From Granulicella cerasi (GTDB lineage: Bacteria > Acidobacteriota > Terriglobia > Terriglobales > Acidobacteriaceae), in assembly GCF_025685575.1 (NCBI RefSeq), contig NZ_JAGSYD010000001.1, positions 65,852 through 129,851 of the forward strand: 64,000 nucleotides of DNA, in the 5' to 3' direction. The translations under genes and the position numbers were made by a program. Positions 25,341 through 34,480 of this stretch are shown here, piece after piece; within the stretch, counting starts at the first letter, position 1; every line of letters begins with the position of its first letter. Below the pieces are notes generated by a model. The model was not told the DNA's origin. It did not search any database and saw only the letters and a program-made list of their open reading frames with translations.

Positions 25341-26852
25341 TTATTCTTCCGGGGTTTCTTCGTCCTCGCTGGCAGAGAGCAGTTGCAACACATTCTGCCC
25401 CACGGTGTCGCCCACCAGCGGCGTACCCATGTCCAGCTTGTTGACGTTCTTGAACGCGCGGTTGACGGTCTTCGTCTTGCGGCTGATCTCGCCGAGCGTA
25501 TTCTGCACCGTGCCCACCTGCTTTTCGACCTTCTCCATCAGCCCGCCAAACTTTTCGAACTCCGTCTGCGCCTTCTGGAAAACCGAGTGCACGTCGTGCA
25601 GGTTTTTCTGGAATTTCACGGTGCGGAAGACGAGTTGGAAACTCGTCAGGATCATCGTGAACGCCGACGGGCCGGCGATGACCACGTTGCACTGCTGCTG
25701 CACCTCGGCATGGAGTCCCGGGCGCCGCATGACCTCGGCGTAGAGCGCCTCCGTGGGCAGATACATGATCGCGAACGGCAGCGTGGCTGGCGGATCGATG
25801 TACTTTTCGCAGATACGCTTGCCTTCGTTGCGGATCGCGCGCTCGAAGGCCGTCGAAGCCTTCTTGCGGTCTTCGTCGTTGCCGTTCTCGTAAGCGTCTT
25901 CCAGGCGCTCCCAGTCTTCGACCGGGAACTTGGAGTCGAGAGCGAGCAGCACCGTGGAATCCGGGCCGTTCGGCACCTTGAGCGCAAATTCCACGGATTC
26001 CTGCGTGTTCGGCTTGATGCGCGCGTTCACCTCGTACTGGTCGGGCGAAAACATCTGCTCGAGCTGCTGACCGAGGAAGAACTCACCAACGATGCCGCGC
26101 GACTTCACGTTCGACAGCACGCGCTTCAGGTCGCCGACGCCGGTCGCCAGCGTGGTCATCTCACCCAACCCCTTGTGCACCGAGGCCAGTTGTTCGGTGA
26201 CCGCGCCGAAGCTCTCCGTAAGCCGCGTATGCAACGTCGCCTGCAGCTTTTCATCCACCGTCGCGCGCATCTGCTCGAGCTTCGCGGCGTTGTCTTCGTT
26301 CAGCTTATCGAGGCGCTGCTGCATGGCGTCGCGCAGTTTGCTCTGCTCGGCCACCTGCGCGGCGGAAAGTTCGTTGAGGCGTGTATGCAGCGCTTCGCGG
26401 CTGTCGCTCAAGGTACGCGTCGTTTCCGACGTGAAGCCGACCAGCCGCTGCTGCAGCGAGGCCAGCTGGCCTTCGACGTTTTTGCGCAGCGTCTCGGCGT
26501 CGGTCTTGTTGTCCGCGCGGAAGCTCGTGAGGCCGTCGTTCAGCGTCGTGCCCAGCGTTTGGATGCTGCCCTGCACCTCGGTGCGTAGCTCGCGGTGAGC
26601 GGTCTCCGTCTGCGAACGCAGGCGGGCGGCGTCCTCGCTGGCCTCGCGGCGCAGGCCGCCGACTTCTGCACGCAGATGCTGCTCGGTGCTGGCAAACTTC
26701 GCGTCGAGTCGTGCCAGCTGACCCGGCAGGTCTGCGGTGATCAACGCCTCGAGGCGCGGGTCGGCCGTGGCGGCATTTGCGGGCCTGCGCAGCAGCAGTA
26801 CGACTACTGCGATGAACGTGACGATTTCCAAAGCGGCAAGGGCAAAGAGCAT
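25341..26852 (-). CDS. rmuC: DNA recombination protein RmuC
   Basis: A 503-residue protein with an N-terminal membrane anchor (LFALAALEIVTFIAVVVLLL), a long coiled-coil (about 45-240) rich in Leu/Gln/Arg/Glu, and the C-terminal PD-(D/E)xK-type nuclease-like domain with SRGIVGEFFLG, LALDSKFPVEDWERL and MYLPTEALYAEV. RmuC limits recombination at inverted repeats in E. coli. The start at 26852 follows GAAGGA; in-frame ATGs upstream add a charged stretch before the helix. Convergent with the small CxxC gene. Confidence 0.88.
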   Translation of the reverse strand: MLFALAALEIVTFIAVVVLLLRRPANAATADPRLEALITADLPGQLARLDAKFASTEQHLRAEVGGLRREASEDAARLRSQTETAHRELRTEVQGSIQTLGTTLNDGLTSFRADNKTDAETLRKNVEGQLASLQQRLVGFTSETTRTLSDSREALHTRLNELSAAQVAEQSKLRDAMQQRLDKLNEDNAAKLEQMRATVDEKLQATLHTRLTESFGAVTEQLASVHKGLGEMTTLATGVGDLKRVLSNVKSRGIVGEFFLGQQLEQMFSPDQYEVNARIKPNTQESVEFALKVPNGPDSTVLLALDSKFPVEDWERLEDAYENGNDEDRKKASTAFERAIRNEGKRICEKYIDPPATLPFAIMYLPTEALYAEVMRRPGLHAEVQQQCNVVIAGPSAFTMILTSFQLVFRTVKFQKNLHDVHSVFQKAQTEFEKFGGLMEKVEKQVGTVQNTLGEISRKTKTVNRAFKNVNKLDMGTPLVGDTVGQNVLQLLSASEDEETPEE

Positions 26853-26958
26853 TTCGCGTTTCCTTCGCCACTGAGCATACCGCATCCCTCCGCGAAAACC
26901 TGTGTTTGAATTGAAGTGAGAGCACACTTGCTCGCCGAAGGGTTTAGTCCGCGTCCAA

Positions 26959-27633
26959 ATGCGTATGCTTCGTCACTCCGCCGCCGCCGTCGTCCTGTCG
27001 CTTGCTCTAGCCGGTACTGCCTATGCGCAGACGTCGGTGCCGCCGAACCAGGTATCCGCGTTCCATGACACCTCGATGCTGAAGCCGCCCGCAGGTGCGA
27101 AGGTCGCGATCCTCGAGTGGGAGGACCTGGAGTGCCCGGCCTGCGGACACGCGTTCCCGATCGTCCACTCCGCGGCCGCGCACTATCACATCCCCATCGT
27201 GGAGCGTGACTTCCCGCTGCAGATGCACATCTGGTCGAAGAAAGCTGCGCTCTACGCGCGCTACATGCACGACAAGATTTCGCCCGACTTTGCGCTGGAG
27301 TATCGCCGCGAGGTGTTCGCCTCACAGTTCCGCATCTCGTCGATGGACGACCTCGAATCCTTCACCCGCACCTACATGCAAAAGGGCGGCAAGCAGCTTC
27401 CCTTCGTCGTAGACCCGGATGGCAAGCTGCAGAAGGAGATCGACGCGGACTTCAATCTCGGCGTTCAGCTGAACATCACCGAGACGCCGACGATCATCGT
27501 CGCCACGGCCCACCACTGGATCCAGGTGAAGGACGTTTCGCAGCTCTACACGGCGATCGACCAGGCGAACGCGCTGGCCGCCAAGGAAGGCCCCGCAACG
27601 CCCGCCAAGGCACCGGTGGCCAGGAAGAAGTAA
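26959..27633 (+). CDS. DsbA-like periplasmic thioredoxin
   Basis: A 224-residue exported protein with signal peptide (cut near AYAQT, residue 23) and a DsbA/DSBA-like thioredoxin fold. The redox motif is CPAC (59-62) in DLECPACGH, and the cis-Pro loop is ITETPTIIV. An intervening helical insert covers about residues 95-150, as in DsbA. It could catalyse disulfide formation for the many secreted enzymes of this cell. A basic Lys/Pro tail (AKAPVARKK) follows. Divergent from rmuC. Confidence 0.85.
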   Translation: MRMLRHSAAAVVLSLALAGTAYAQTSVPPNQVSAFHDTSMLKPPAGAKVAILEWEDLECPACGHAFPIVHSAAAHYHIPIVERDFPLQMHIWSKKAALYARYMHDKISPDFALEYRREVFASQFRISSMDDLESFTRTYMQKGGKQLPFVVDPDGKLQKEIDADFNLGVQLNITETPTIIVATAHHWIQVKDVSQLYTAIDQANALAAKEGPATPAKAPVARKK

Positions 27634-27643
27634 ACTCGCCTCT

Positions 27644-28021
27644 ATGGCTGCCTTCTGGGACAAACTTTTTTCGAATGACCAACCAGCCCCTCAGCTTCCG
27701 CCGGATGTTTCGGCAGACGCTCAGGGGTTGACTGTTGCTGAGATGGAAGGCGAAGAGGCCGTCTACGTGCGCGTGCCGTGGTCGTCGATCATGACGATTC
27801 TTGCGCACCGCGAAGATGTCTTCACCGTCGCGCAGCTGCGTCTGGAAGTCTTGACCAGCCTCTCCGAAGAGGCGCTGCTCATCACCGAAGACGACACCGG
27901 CTTCGACGCCTTCGCGCCGCAGCTGGCAGAGCACCTGCCGGGCGTCAGCCCGTCGTGGCGAACCGAGCTCGCGGAGATCCCGGTCGACGGCACCCCCTAC
28001 GTGCTCTTCAAACGGGCTTAG
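27644..28021 (+). CDS. Unknown 125-residue protein
   Basis: I do not recognise the family. It is a soluble acidic protein starting 10 bases after the stop of the DsbA-like gene, so probably cotranscribed. After a Pro-rich N-terminus the sequence forms a compact alpha/beta pattern (YVRVPWSSIMTILA; LRLEVLTSLSEEALLITEDD; GTPYVLFKRA). No Cys and no signal peptide, so it is cytosolic despite its neighbour. Confidence 0.65.
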   Translation: MAAFWDKLFSNDQPAPQLPPDVSADAQGLTVAEMEGEEAVYVRVPWSSIMTILAHREDVFTVAQLRLEVLTSLSEEALLITEDDTGFDAFAPQLAEHLPGVSPSWRTELAEIPVDGTPYVLFKRA

Positions 28022-28035
28022 GCTTTCGGGAGTTT

Positions 28036-28073
28036 CACCCTCGGTGCTAGGCTGTAGACGCACACCGAGGGTG
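28036..28073 (+). promoter_or_regulatory. Hairpin in the leader of the ankyrin gene
   Basis: caccctcggtg and caccgagggtg form an 11-bp inverted repeat around a 16-base loop. The 166 bases between genes hold further G/C-rich blocks but no recognised riboswitch class. It may end the upstream unit, though no T-run follows, or act in the leader. Confidence 0.35.
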
Positions 28074-28187
28074 CACCCCGTCCGCGGAAAGGGATGATCC
28101 CGCCTCATCGCAGTACCCAACGGCAGCACCACTCTCTTCTCGCCCGGTAAGCGGACCCAGGGCAGCGACACTGAAGGAGTGTGAACC

Positions 28188-29708
28188 ATGCCTACCCGCG
28201 AACTTCCCGCACGTCCCCACCTCGAACATCTGAAGAAACAAGCGCGCGAGCTGCTCGACGCCGCGCAGTTGCATGACCCTGAAGCGACGGCTCGTCTCAG
28301 CGCTGTCGGCGTCGACGCGTCCGCACCCAGGCTCGCTGACGCGCAGCACGCCTTGGCGCTGGAGTACGGTTTTGCCACATGGGCCGCGCTCAAGCTGCAC
28401 GTGGCCCTCATGTCCGGGGATGCGATCGAGGCTTTCGTCGCCGCGGTACGCGCGGGCGATGCCGATGCTGTCCTTTCACTGCTGGCAAAACATCCCGTGC
28501 TGCGAGCGCGTCTGGATGATGCATTGCCTGGCTTCGACTTCGACCAGACGGCACTGCTGACGGCGGTACATCAGCAACATCGCAAGCACATCGATGCCCT
28601 GCTCGACGCCGGTGCTGACCCGAATGCGCGTTCCCGCTGGTGGGCGGGCGGCTTCGGCGTGCTCGACTTCGCGACGCCCGAGCTTGCCGAACATCTGATC
28701 CTGCGCGGCGCGACGCTTGATGCGCACTCCGCGGCGCGACTTGGCAAACTGGATAGGCTGCGCACGATGCTGGCGGACGATCCTTCGCTGGTCCATGCTC
28801 GCGGCGGCGATGGGCAGACGCCACTGCACTTCGCCGCGAATGTAGACGTGGCCGCATTGCTCCTGCAACACGGCGCAGAAGTGGATGCGCGCGATATCGA
28901 TCACGAGTCCACGGCAGCGCAGTACATGGCTGCCGATCGCGAACGGAAAGAGGTCGTGCGGCTGCTGCTCGACCAGGGCGCGACGCCCGACATCATGATG
29001 GCCGCGGCGCTGGGCGACCTCACGCTCGTCGAGCGGCTCCTTCGAGAAAACTCCGACGTCGTTCGCATGACGGTGAGCGACACCTGGTTCCCTCGCAAGA
29101 ACCTGCGCGCGGGCGGCGTGATCTACATGTACACCTTCGGCAACACAAAGACGCCGCATCTGATCGCGCACGAGTACGGCCACGCCGCGGTCTTCGCGCT
29201 GCTGATGCGGCACAGCGCACCGTGGCTGCAACTCGTCGTTTCAGCTGAGGTCGGCGACGCTGCGACGATGGATAAGCTGCTTGACCAAATGCCGGATCGG
29301 AAGCCGCAGATGCATCCGGCCAATGCACGCAGGCTCGTCGGCGTGGCCGTGCGGAACCAGGCCGAGGCGCTGCGGCTACTCGTGGAACACAACTGGCCGA
29401 TCGATGTTCCGCTGGATAACGGCCAGACTGCGCTGCATTACGCGGCGTGGCATGGAAATCTTGCCATGGTCGAAACGCTGCTCGCCCATGGCGCGCCGGT
29501 GAACGTTTTCGAAAACGAGCACGGTGGCAGTCCACTTGCATGGGCGCTGCACGGCTCGCTCAACGGCTGGCACCGCGATACGGGCGACTACGTCGGGGTC
29601 GTCAAGGCGCTGCTCAACGCGGGCGCGAATGTCCCGAAGCCCGAGCGTCCGCTGGAAGCGACCAAGCCTGTGCTGGCGGCATTGCTCTCTCACGCAAAGA
29701 AGCCATAG
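28188..29708 (+). CDS. Ankyrin-repeat protein with N-terminal module
   Basis: A 506-residue cytosolic protein. The first 75 residues (LPARPHLEHLKKQARELL; ALEYGFATWAALKLHV) form a helical module common at the start of Acidobacterial ankyrin proteins. The rest contains roughly ten ankyrin-like repeats of about 33 residues, best seen as GQTPLHFAANVDVAALLLQHGAEVDARD and NGQTALHYAAWHGN. Such proteins mediate protein binding; the partner is unknown. A TAAGGAG-type site (gaaggagtg) lies 8 bases before the ATG. Confidence 0.85.
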   Translation: MPTRELPARPHLEHLKKQARELLDAAQLHDPEATARLSAVGVDASAPRLADAQHALALEYGFATWAALKLHVALMSGDAIEAFVAAVRAGDADAVLSLLAKHPVLRARLDDALPGFDFDQTALLTAVHQQHRKHIDALLDAGADPNARSRWWAGGFGVLDFATPELAEHLILRGATLDAHSAARLGKLDRLRTMLADDPSLVHARGGDGQTPLHFAANVDVAALLLQHGAEVDARDIDHESTAAQYMAADRERKEVVRLLLDQGATPDIMMAAALGDLTLVERLLRENSDVVRMTVSDTWFPRKNLRAGGVIYMYTFGNTKTPHLIAHEYGHAAVFALLMRHSAPWLQLVVSAEVGDAATMDKLLDQMPDRKPQMHPANARRLVGVAVRNQAEALRLLVEHNWPIDVPLDNGQTALHYAAWHGNLAMVETLLAHGAPVNVFENEHGGSPLAWALHGSLNGWHRDTGDYVGVVKALLNAGANVPKPERPLEATKPVLAALLSHAKKP

Positions 29709-29724
29709 AAGCGAGGAAACAGAC

Positions 29725-29768
29725 GCAAAGGAAAACGCCCTGAAGCAGGAGCCTCAGGGCATTTCGTT
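29725..29768. terminator. Terminator between ankyrin and radical SAM genes
   Basis: The stem gccctgaa/ctcagggc (29737-29760) is flanked by T-rich tails on both strands (minus strand GTTTTCC), so it can serve both convergent genes. Confidence 0.65.
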
Positions 29769-29778
29769 TCTCTCAGCG

Positions 29779-30876
29779 CTACTGGATCTGAACCAGTTCT
29801 GACTCGCCGTGGCCATGGCCGCCGGGCGTGATCGTCGTGTGCTGCGGCGCGCGCCAGTGGTCGATGTAGCTGACCTGATGCACGCAGGAGATGGTGCAGT
29901 TCGGCGCGCAGGATTTCTCCGTGAGGAACTCGCGCTTCACATCTTCGGTCGTGTACTCCGCAATCGGCACGCCGGGGAAGCCGCGCTGTTGCGAGCAATA
30001 ATGCACCAGGCCGTTTTCGCAGACGTAGATGTAGCGCGAACCCGCGCGGCAACGCCAGTCGTTCGGCAGGCCGTTCGCGATCGCTTCCTGGAAGTGGTTG
30101 AAGCGCGAGTAGCTGCGACGCGTGAGCTGACGGACTTCGTCCCAAACCTTGCGCTCGCGCTCGCCCAGCGGCTTCAACTGGCCAGAGCCGTCGTGAATGA
30201 TGCCGATGGTGGAGCTGAAGCCGAGCGCCAACGCGCGCTTGGAAATCTGCAGCGCGTCTTCGGGGTTCGCGATGCCGCCGCCGACCACCGAGTTGATGTT
30301 TACGTGGAAGTCGGCGTGCTCGGCGAGCATCTGCAGCTTCTTGTCCAGAACCTTCAGCGATTTCTTCGACACCTCATCGGGCATCACGTTGTCGATGGAG
30401 ATCTGCATGTGGTCGAGCCCGGCCTTGTTCAACTGCTGAATGCGCTCGGGCATCAGCAGATAGCCGTTGGTGATCATGCCAGCGATGGCGTCGGTCTTGC
30501 GGATGCGCGCGATCACCTGATCGAGCTCAGGGTGCAGCAGCGGTTCGCCGCCGGAGATCGTGATCACCGAGGTGCCGAGGCGACCGAGGTGGTCGATGCG
30601 GCGCAGCATCTCGTCAATCGGCGTCGGCTTGGAGACGTCGTCGTACTCGTTGCAGTAGGTGCAGGCGAGGTTGCAACGACGCATCGGCACGATGTGCGCC
30701 ATGTACGGGTGCGAGGTCGAGGCCAGCGCGCTGGCGATCGAGCCGAGTTCGCGGAAACGACGCGAGGCCGCGATGAGACGGCGACGTGCGGTCATCTTGC
30801 GCTGAAAAGGCGTTTCGCCAGGAGCCGCTTTCACGGCAGGCTGGGAGGCTTCGACGGGCTGCGTTTCGGTCGACAT
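29779..30876 (-). CDS. Radical SAM protein
   Basis: A 365-residue enzyme with the 4Fe-4S/SAM motif CNLACTYC (Cys68, Cys72, Cys75), the GGEPLLHP glycine block and ITNGYLL. The C-terminal region has further Cys residues (CRAGSRYIYVCENG; KSCAPNCTISC) that could hold an auxiliary cluster of the SPASM/twitch kind. N-terminal 55 residues are basic and lack homology to core barrels. It starts 15 bases after the DUF1641 gene, so it is the last gene of the molybdoenzyme operon. Substrate unknown; a maturation or peptide-modifying role is possible but not shown. Confidence 0.8.
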   Translation of the reverse strand: MSTETQPVEASQPAVKAAPGETPFQRKMTARRRLIAASRRFRELGSIASALASTSHPYMAHIVPMRRCNLACTYCNEYDDVSKPTPIDEMLRRIDHLGRLGTSVITISGGEPLLHPELDQVIARIRKTDAIAGMITNGYLLMPERIQQLNKAGLDHMQISIDNVMPDEVSKKSLKVLDKKLQMLAEHADFHVNINSVVGGGIANPEDALQISKRALALGFSSTIGIIHDGSGQLKPLGERERKVWDEVRQLTRRSYSRFNHFQEAIANGLPNDWRCRAGSRYIYVCENGLVHYCSQQRGFPGVPIAEYTTEDVKREFLTEKSCAPNCTISCVHQVSYIDHWRAPQHTTITPGGHGHGESELVQIQ

Positions 30877-30891
30877 AAAGCAACTTCTATT

Positions 30892-31359
30892 CTACCGCTT
30901 CTGCGCGCTTGTGGCCTTTCCGAAGGCGGCGAGCATCCGCACGCCTAGCCCCATGCCGCGTCGCGCGTCCCTGGAGGTGGCGCGGCGGAAGATCTGCCAG
31001 AGGCTTGGCGGCTCCGGCTCCGCAGCAGCTTCGTCGCTCGCCTGCTGCATGTTTTCGGTGATCCGCTGCAGCAAGTCGGGGTCCAACATGCCGGCGATCT
31101 TGGCCAGCGCGATCGCATTGCGGATGGCCGCAATGGACTCGGGCTTCTTCACGCCCTTAGCCACTTCGGTTGCAATGGCGTCGCGACCACCGATGACGCC
31201 GTGCACCAGCCCGAGCGTGCCGTTGTCGTGCGCGACCTGCAGCACCTGCAGCAGCTCCAGGAGCGCCTCGGCGTGTTCGCGCGGCGCGGCCTCGAGCTGC
31301 TTCATCAACTCTTCGCGAGGATCGATCGGAGCGGGTTTGAACGCGATAGGGACAGCCAT
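30892..31359 (-). CDS. DUF1641 protein (YrhD/ForE-like subunit)
   Basis: A 155-residue, mostly helical protein with the family core LLELLQVLQVAHDNGTLGLV and DAIATEVAKGVKKPESIAAI. DUF1641 proteins accompany YrhE/ForC-type formate dehydrogenases in Bacillus, where the small partner links the enzyme to the membrane quinone pool. Here it lies 11 bases after the molybdoenzyme gene, in the same order. There are two or three amphipathic rather than fully hydrophobic helices, so peripheral membrane attachment is expected. Confidence 0.82.
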   Translation of the reverse strand: MAVPIAFKPAPIDPREELMKQLEAAPREHAEALLELLQVLQVAHDNGTLGLVHGVIGGRDAIATEVAKGVKKPESIAAIRNAIALAKIAGMLDPDLLQRITENMQQASDEAAAEPEPPSLWQIFRRATSRDARRGMGLGVRMLAAFGKATSAQKR

Positions 31360-31370
31360 GGTTTCTCCTG

Positions 31371-34300
31371 CTACGCGGACTTCGTGGTTTCAATCTGAAC
31401 GAGTTGGGCCTGCTGCGGACGCGAGCCAGGCATGTGATAATCCGCACGCTCCCGCTTGAGCTCCACTTCGACGCCGCTCGTAGGCGTGCGCTGGCCGAAG
31501 CGGAAGTTGCGGCGAGGCAGCGGCGACTCACCCTGCTGAGGAAGCGGCGTCATCTTCACCGAAAGCTCCTTATAGGCAGGCGTATGCGTCGTGCGGTCCA
31601 CATGCGAACTCGTCAGGCGATTCACCGGATTCTCGATGGAGATCATCGGCAAGTACATCTGTCGGCCCTCGACGCGGTGCGTGACCAGCACCTTGGCGCG
31701 GATCTGTCCGTAGGGGCTTTCGAGCTTGACGAAGCGGCCCGTGGTGATGCCGCGCTCCTCGGCCAGCTCGGGCGAAATCTCCAGCCACATCTCGGGCGTG
31801 ATCGCGTTGATGCCCGGCACCCTGTAGGTCATGTTGCCCTGCTCGAAGTGCTCGAGCGCGCGACCGTTGTTCAGATGCAGATCGTAGGTGTCGGTCAACT
31901 GCTCCGAAGGCGGAACGTACTCCAACGGCCAGAAGGTGGCCTTGCCGTCTTCGAGCGCGAAGGGCTTCTCGTCCGCGTAGAGGATCGGCGAGTCCGTGCC
32001 ATCCTCGGCCACCGGCCACTGCAGCGTCTTGTAGCCCTCAAGCCGCTCGTAGCTGACGCCCGCGAAGTGCGGCGTGAGCTTGGCGGCTTCGTCCATCACC
32101 TCGGAGGGATGCGCGTAGCTCCATCCGCCTGCGCCGCCCATGCGCTCCGCGATGAGCTGAATAATCTCCCAGTCGGGCTTGGAGTCGGCGAGCGGCTCGA
32201 AGACTTGATACAAGCGCTGAATGCGGCGCTCGGTGTTGACGAAGGTGCCCTCCTTTTCGAGCGATGGCGAAGCAGGCAACACCAGGTCGGCGTACTTGCA
32301 GGTCTCCGAGAAGAAGATGTCCTGTACGACCAGGAAGTCGAGCTTGGACAACGCCTCTTCCACCTCGTTCGCGTTCGCGTCCGAGGTGATCGTGTCCTCA
32401 CCCTTGATGTACATCGAGCGCAGCTTGCCTTCGAGGATCGCGTGGATCATCTGGCGATTGTCGAGGCCTGTCGTGACCGGCAGCGTGACGTTCCATGCAG
32501 CCTCGAACTTGCCGCGGATCTCTGCGCTCGAGACCTTCTGGTAGCCAGAAAAGACATCGGGCATCGAGCCGAAATCGCTTGCGCCCTGCACGTTGTTGTG
32601 GCCACGCAGCGGATAGGCGCCCGCACCGGGCTTCTTCACATTGCCGGTGGCGAGCAGCATGTTGCAGATCGAGGTCGAGGTGTCCGAGCCGCCGCAATGC
32701 TGCGTGACGCCCATCGCCCAGAGCACGCAAACGCCATTCTTCGCCGCGGCGATTTCATCGGCAATCTGCTTAAGCTGCGCGACGGGGATACCCGTCACCT
32801 GCTCGGCATACTCCAGCGTATAGGGCTCGAGCGACGCCTTGTATTCCGGCCACTTCTGCACCCACTTGTCGATGAACTCCTGGTTGTGGCGGCCGGTGTC
32901 GATGAGGTGTTTGGTCACCGCCTGAAGCCACACCTCATCGGTCGAGGGGTTGGGACGCACGAAGAGGTCTGCGCGTTCGGCCATCTCATGCTTGCGCAGA
33001 TCAGCGACGATCAACCGCTGGCCGCGGTGCTTGTGCGAACGCTTCACGCGCGTCGCGAGCACGGGATGGCTTTCGGAGGTATTCGAGCCGATGATCAGGA
33101 CGAGGTCTGCGCGTTCGATGTCGGCGATTGAGCCGGTGTCGCCGCCGATGCCCATCGTGCGCGAAAGCCCTTTGCTGGCGGGCGTCTGGCAGTAGCGCGA
33201 GCAGTTATCGATGTTGTTCGTGCCGACCACCGCACGAGCCAGCTTCATCATCAGGTAGCTCTCTTCGTTCGTGCACTTCGAGCTTGCGATGAAGCCCAGC
33301 GCATCGGGCCCATGCTCCTGTTTGATCTTCGTAAACTGCTCCGCGACGATGCCGATGGCCTCGTCCCACTCGATCTCCACGAAGGTATTGCCGACACGCT
33401 TCAGCGGCTTGCGCAGACGATCGGGCGAGTTGACGAAGTCCCAGCCAAACTTGCCCTTCACGCACGTCGAGATGCCGTTCGCCGCACCGTGCATCGGTTC
33501 GATTTTGAGGATCTCTCGATCGCGCGTCCAGATGTCGAAGGAGCATCCCACGCCGCAGTAGGTGCACACCGTCTTGGTGCGCTTCACACGCTGCGGACGA
33601 AGCTGCGATTCGACCTCGCTCAGCGCAAGAATCGCAGGATAGCCCGTCGAAGGCTCCACGCCCTTCACGGCGGCGATCATGTCATCGAGTGCGTCTTGCG
33701 GCAGGTTCGTCAGATAGCCTGCTTTGCCGAGCATTCCCTTTTCCATGAGCGCATTGCAGGGGCAGACCGTGACGCAGTGGCCGCAACTGACGCAGCTTGA
33801 GCCATCGATCGTTTCGCCGCCATCCCACATCACGCGCGGGCGCGAGCGGCTCCAATCGATAGTCAGCGTTTCGTTCACCTGCACGTTCTGGCAGGCCTCC
33901 ACGCAACGACCGCAGGCAATGCACTGGTCCGGATCGTAGCGGTAGAAGGGGTTCGACATGTCCTTCTCGTAGGGCTTCGGTGTGAAGGGCACGGTCTGAT
34001 GCACGACATGCAGATCGGCGGTCGTGTTGTGCATGGTGCAGTTCTGGTTGTTGTTGTCGCAGACCGTGCAGTAGAGGTCGTGGTTCACCAGCAGGCGATC
34101 GAAGGCTTCGCGTTGCGCAGCGTCGGCGCGCTGGCTTGCGGTGAGAATCGTGGCGTCCGCCGTCACGCGCCTTTCGCAGGAGCGCACGAGCTCGCCGTTC
34201 TGCTCGACCATGCAGGTATCGCAAGAACCGATGGCGCCCATCGGCTTGAGATAACAGACCTGCGGAATCGGCGTCGCGTGGCGCATCTCTGATGCGCGAT

Positions 34301-34439
34301 TGATGGCATCGATAAGCGGCTCGCCTATCTCCGCTACAACGCTAATGCCGTCAATGGTGAGCGTGGTATTCGGCGCGAAGGGCCGAGGCGTGTTCATCAG
34401 CGGCTTGCTCATCAGCGACTTAGAGGATGCGTGCGACAT
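31371..34439 (-). CDS. fdhF: Formate-dehydrogenase-like molybdoenzyme alpha subunit
   Basis: A 1022-residue cytosolic molybdopterin oxidoreductase. An N-terminal 2Fe-2S domain (Cys62, 73, 76, 88), a His-Cys3 site (His120, Cys124, 127, 134) and two 4Fe-4S clusters (Cys173-183; 216-226) lead to the catalytic domain with its own 4Fe-4S motif (Cys292, 295, 299, 326). The molybdenum ligand is Cys417 in NCSRYCQTP, encoded by TGC, not selenocysteine. The following residue is Gln418, not the His usual in characterised formate dehydrogenases. With DUF1641 downstream it resembles YrhE/ForC of Bacillus. No FdhD sulfurtransferase is in the window. The ATG at 34439 is chosen over a longer basic extension. 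Confidence 0.9.
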   Translation of the reverse strand: MSHASSKSLMSKPLMNTPRPFAPNTTLTIDGISVVAEIGEPLIDAINRASEMRHATPIPQVCYLKPMGAIGSCDTCMVEQNGELVRSCERRVTADATILTASQRADAAQREAFDRLLVNHDLYCTVCDNNNQNCTMHNTTADLHVVHQTVPFTPKPYEKDMSNPFYRYDPDQCIACGRCVEACQNVQVNETLTIDWSRSRPRVMWDGGETIDGSSCVSCGHCVTVCPCNALMEKGMLGKAGYLTNLPQDALDDMIAAVKGVEPSTGYPAILALSEVESQLRPQRVKRTKTVCTYCGVGCSFDIWTRDREILKIEPMHGAANGISTCVKGKFGWDFVNSPDRLRKPLKRVGNTFVEIEWDEAIGIVAEQFTKIKQEHGPDALGFIASSKCTNEESYLMMKLARAVVGTNNIDNCSRYCQTPASKGLSRTMGIGGDTGSIADIERADLVLIIGSNTSESHPVLATRVKRSHKHRGQRLIVADLRKHEMAERADLFVRPNPSTDEVWLQAVTKHLIDTGRHNQEFIDKWVQKWPEYKASLEPYTLEYAEQVTGIPVAQLKQIADEIAAAKNGVCVLWAMGVTQHCGGSDTSTSICNMLLATGNVKKPGAGAYPLRGHNNVQGASDFGSMPDVFSGYQKVSSAEIRGKFEAAWNVTLPVTTGLDNRQMIHAILEGKLRSMYIKGEDTITSDANANEVEEALSKLDFLVVQDIFFSETCKYADLVLPASPSLEKEGTFVNTERRIQRLYQVFEPLADSKPDWEIIQLIAERMGGAGGWSYAHPSEVMDEAAKLTPHFAGVSYERLEGYKTLQWPVAEDGTDSPILYADEKPFALEDGKATFWPLEYVPPSEQLTDTYDLHLNNGRALEHFEQGNMTYRVPGINAITPEMWLEISPELAEERGITTGRFVKLESPYGQIRAKVLVTHRVEGRQMYLPMISIENPVNRLTSSHVDRTTHTPAYKELSVKMTPLPQQGESPLPRRNFRFGQRTPTSGVEVELKRERADYHMPGSRPQQAQLVQIETTKSA

Positions 34440-34480
34440 ATGACTCCTGAGATGCCTGAAACCACCTTGGCGGTGCGGTC

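Noticed and set aside
28036..28187. Riboswitch in the ankyrin leader
   Set aside because: Conserved cores of cobalamin, SAM, TPP and glycine classes were looked for and not found.
33189..33191. Possible selenocysteine at the molybdoenzyme active site
   Set aside because: The codon reads TGC (Cys417), not TGA, so no selenocysteine is needed.
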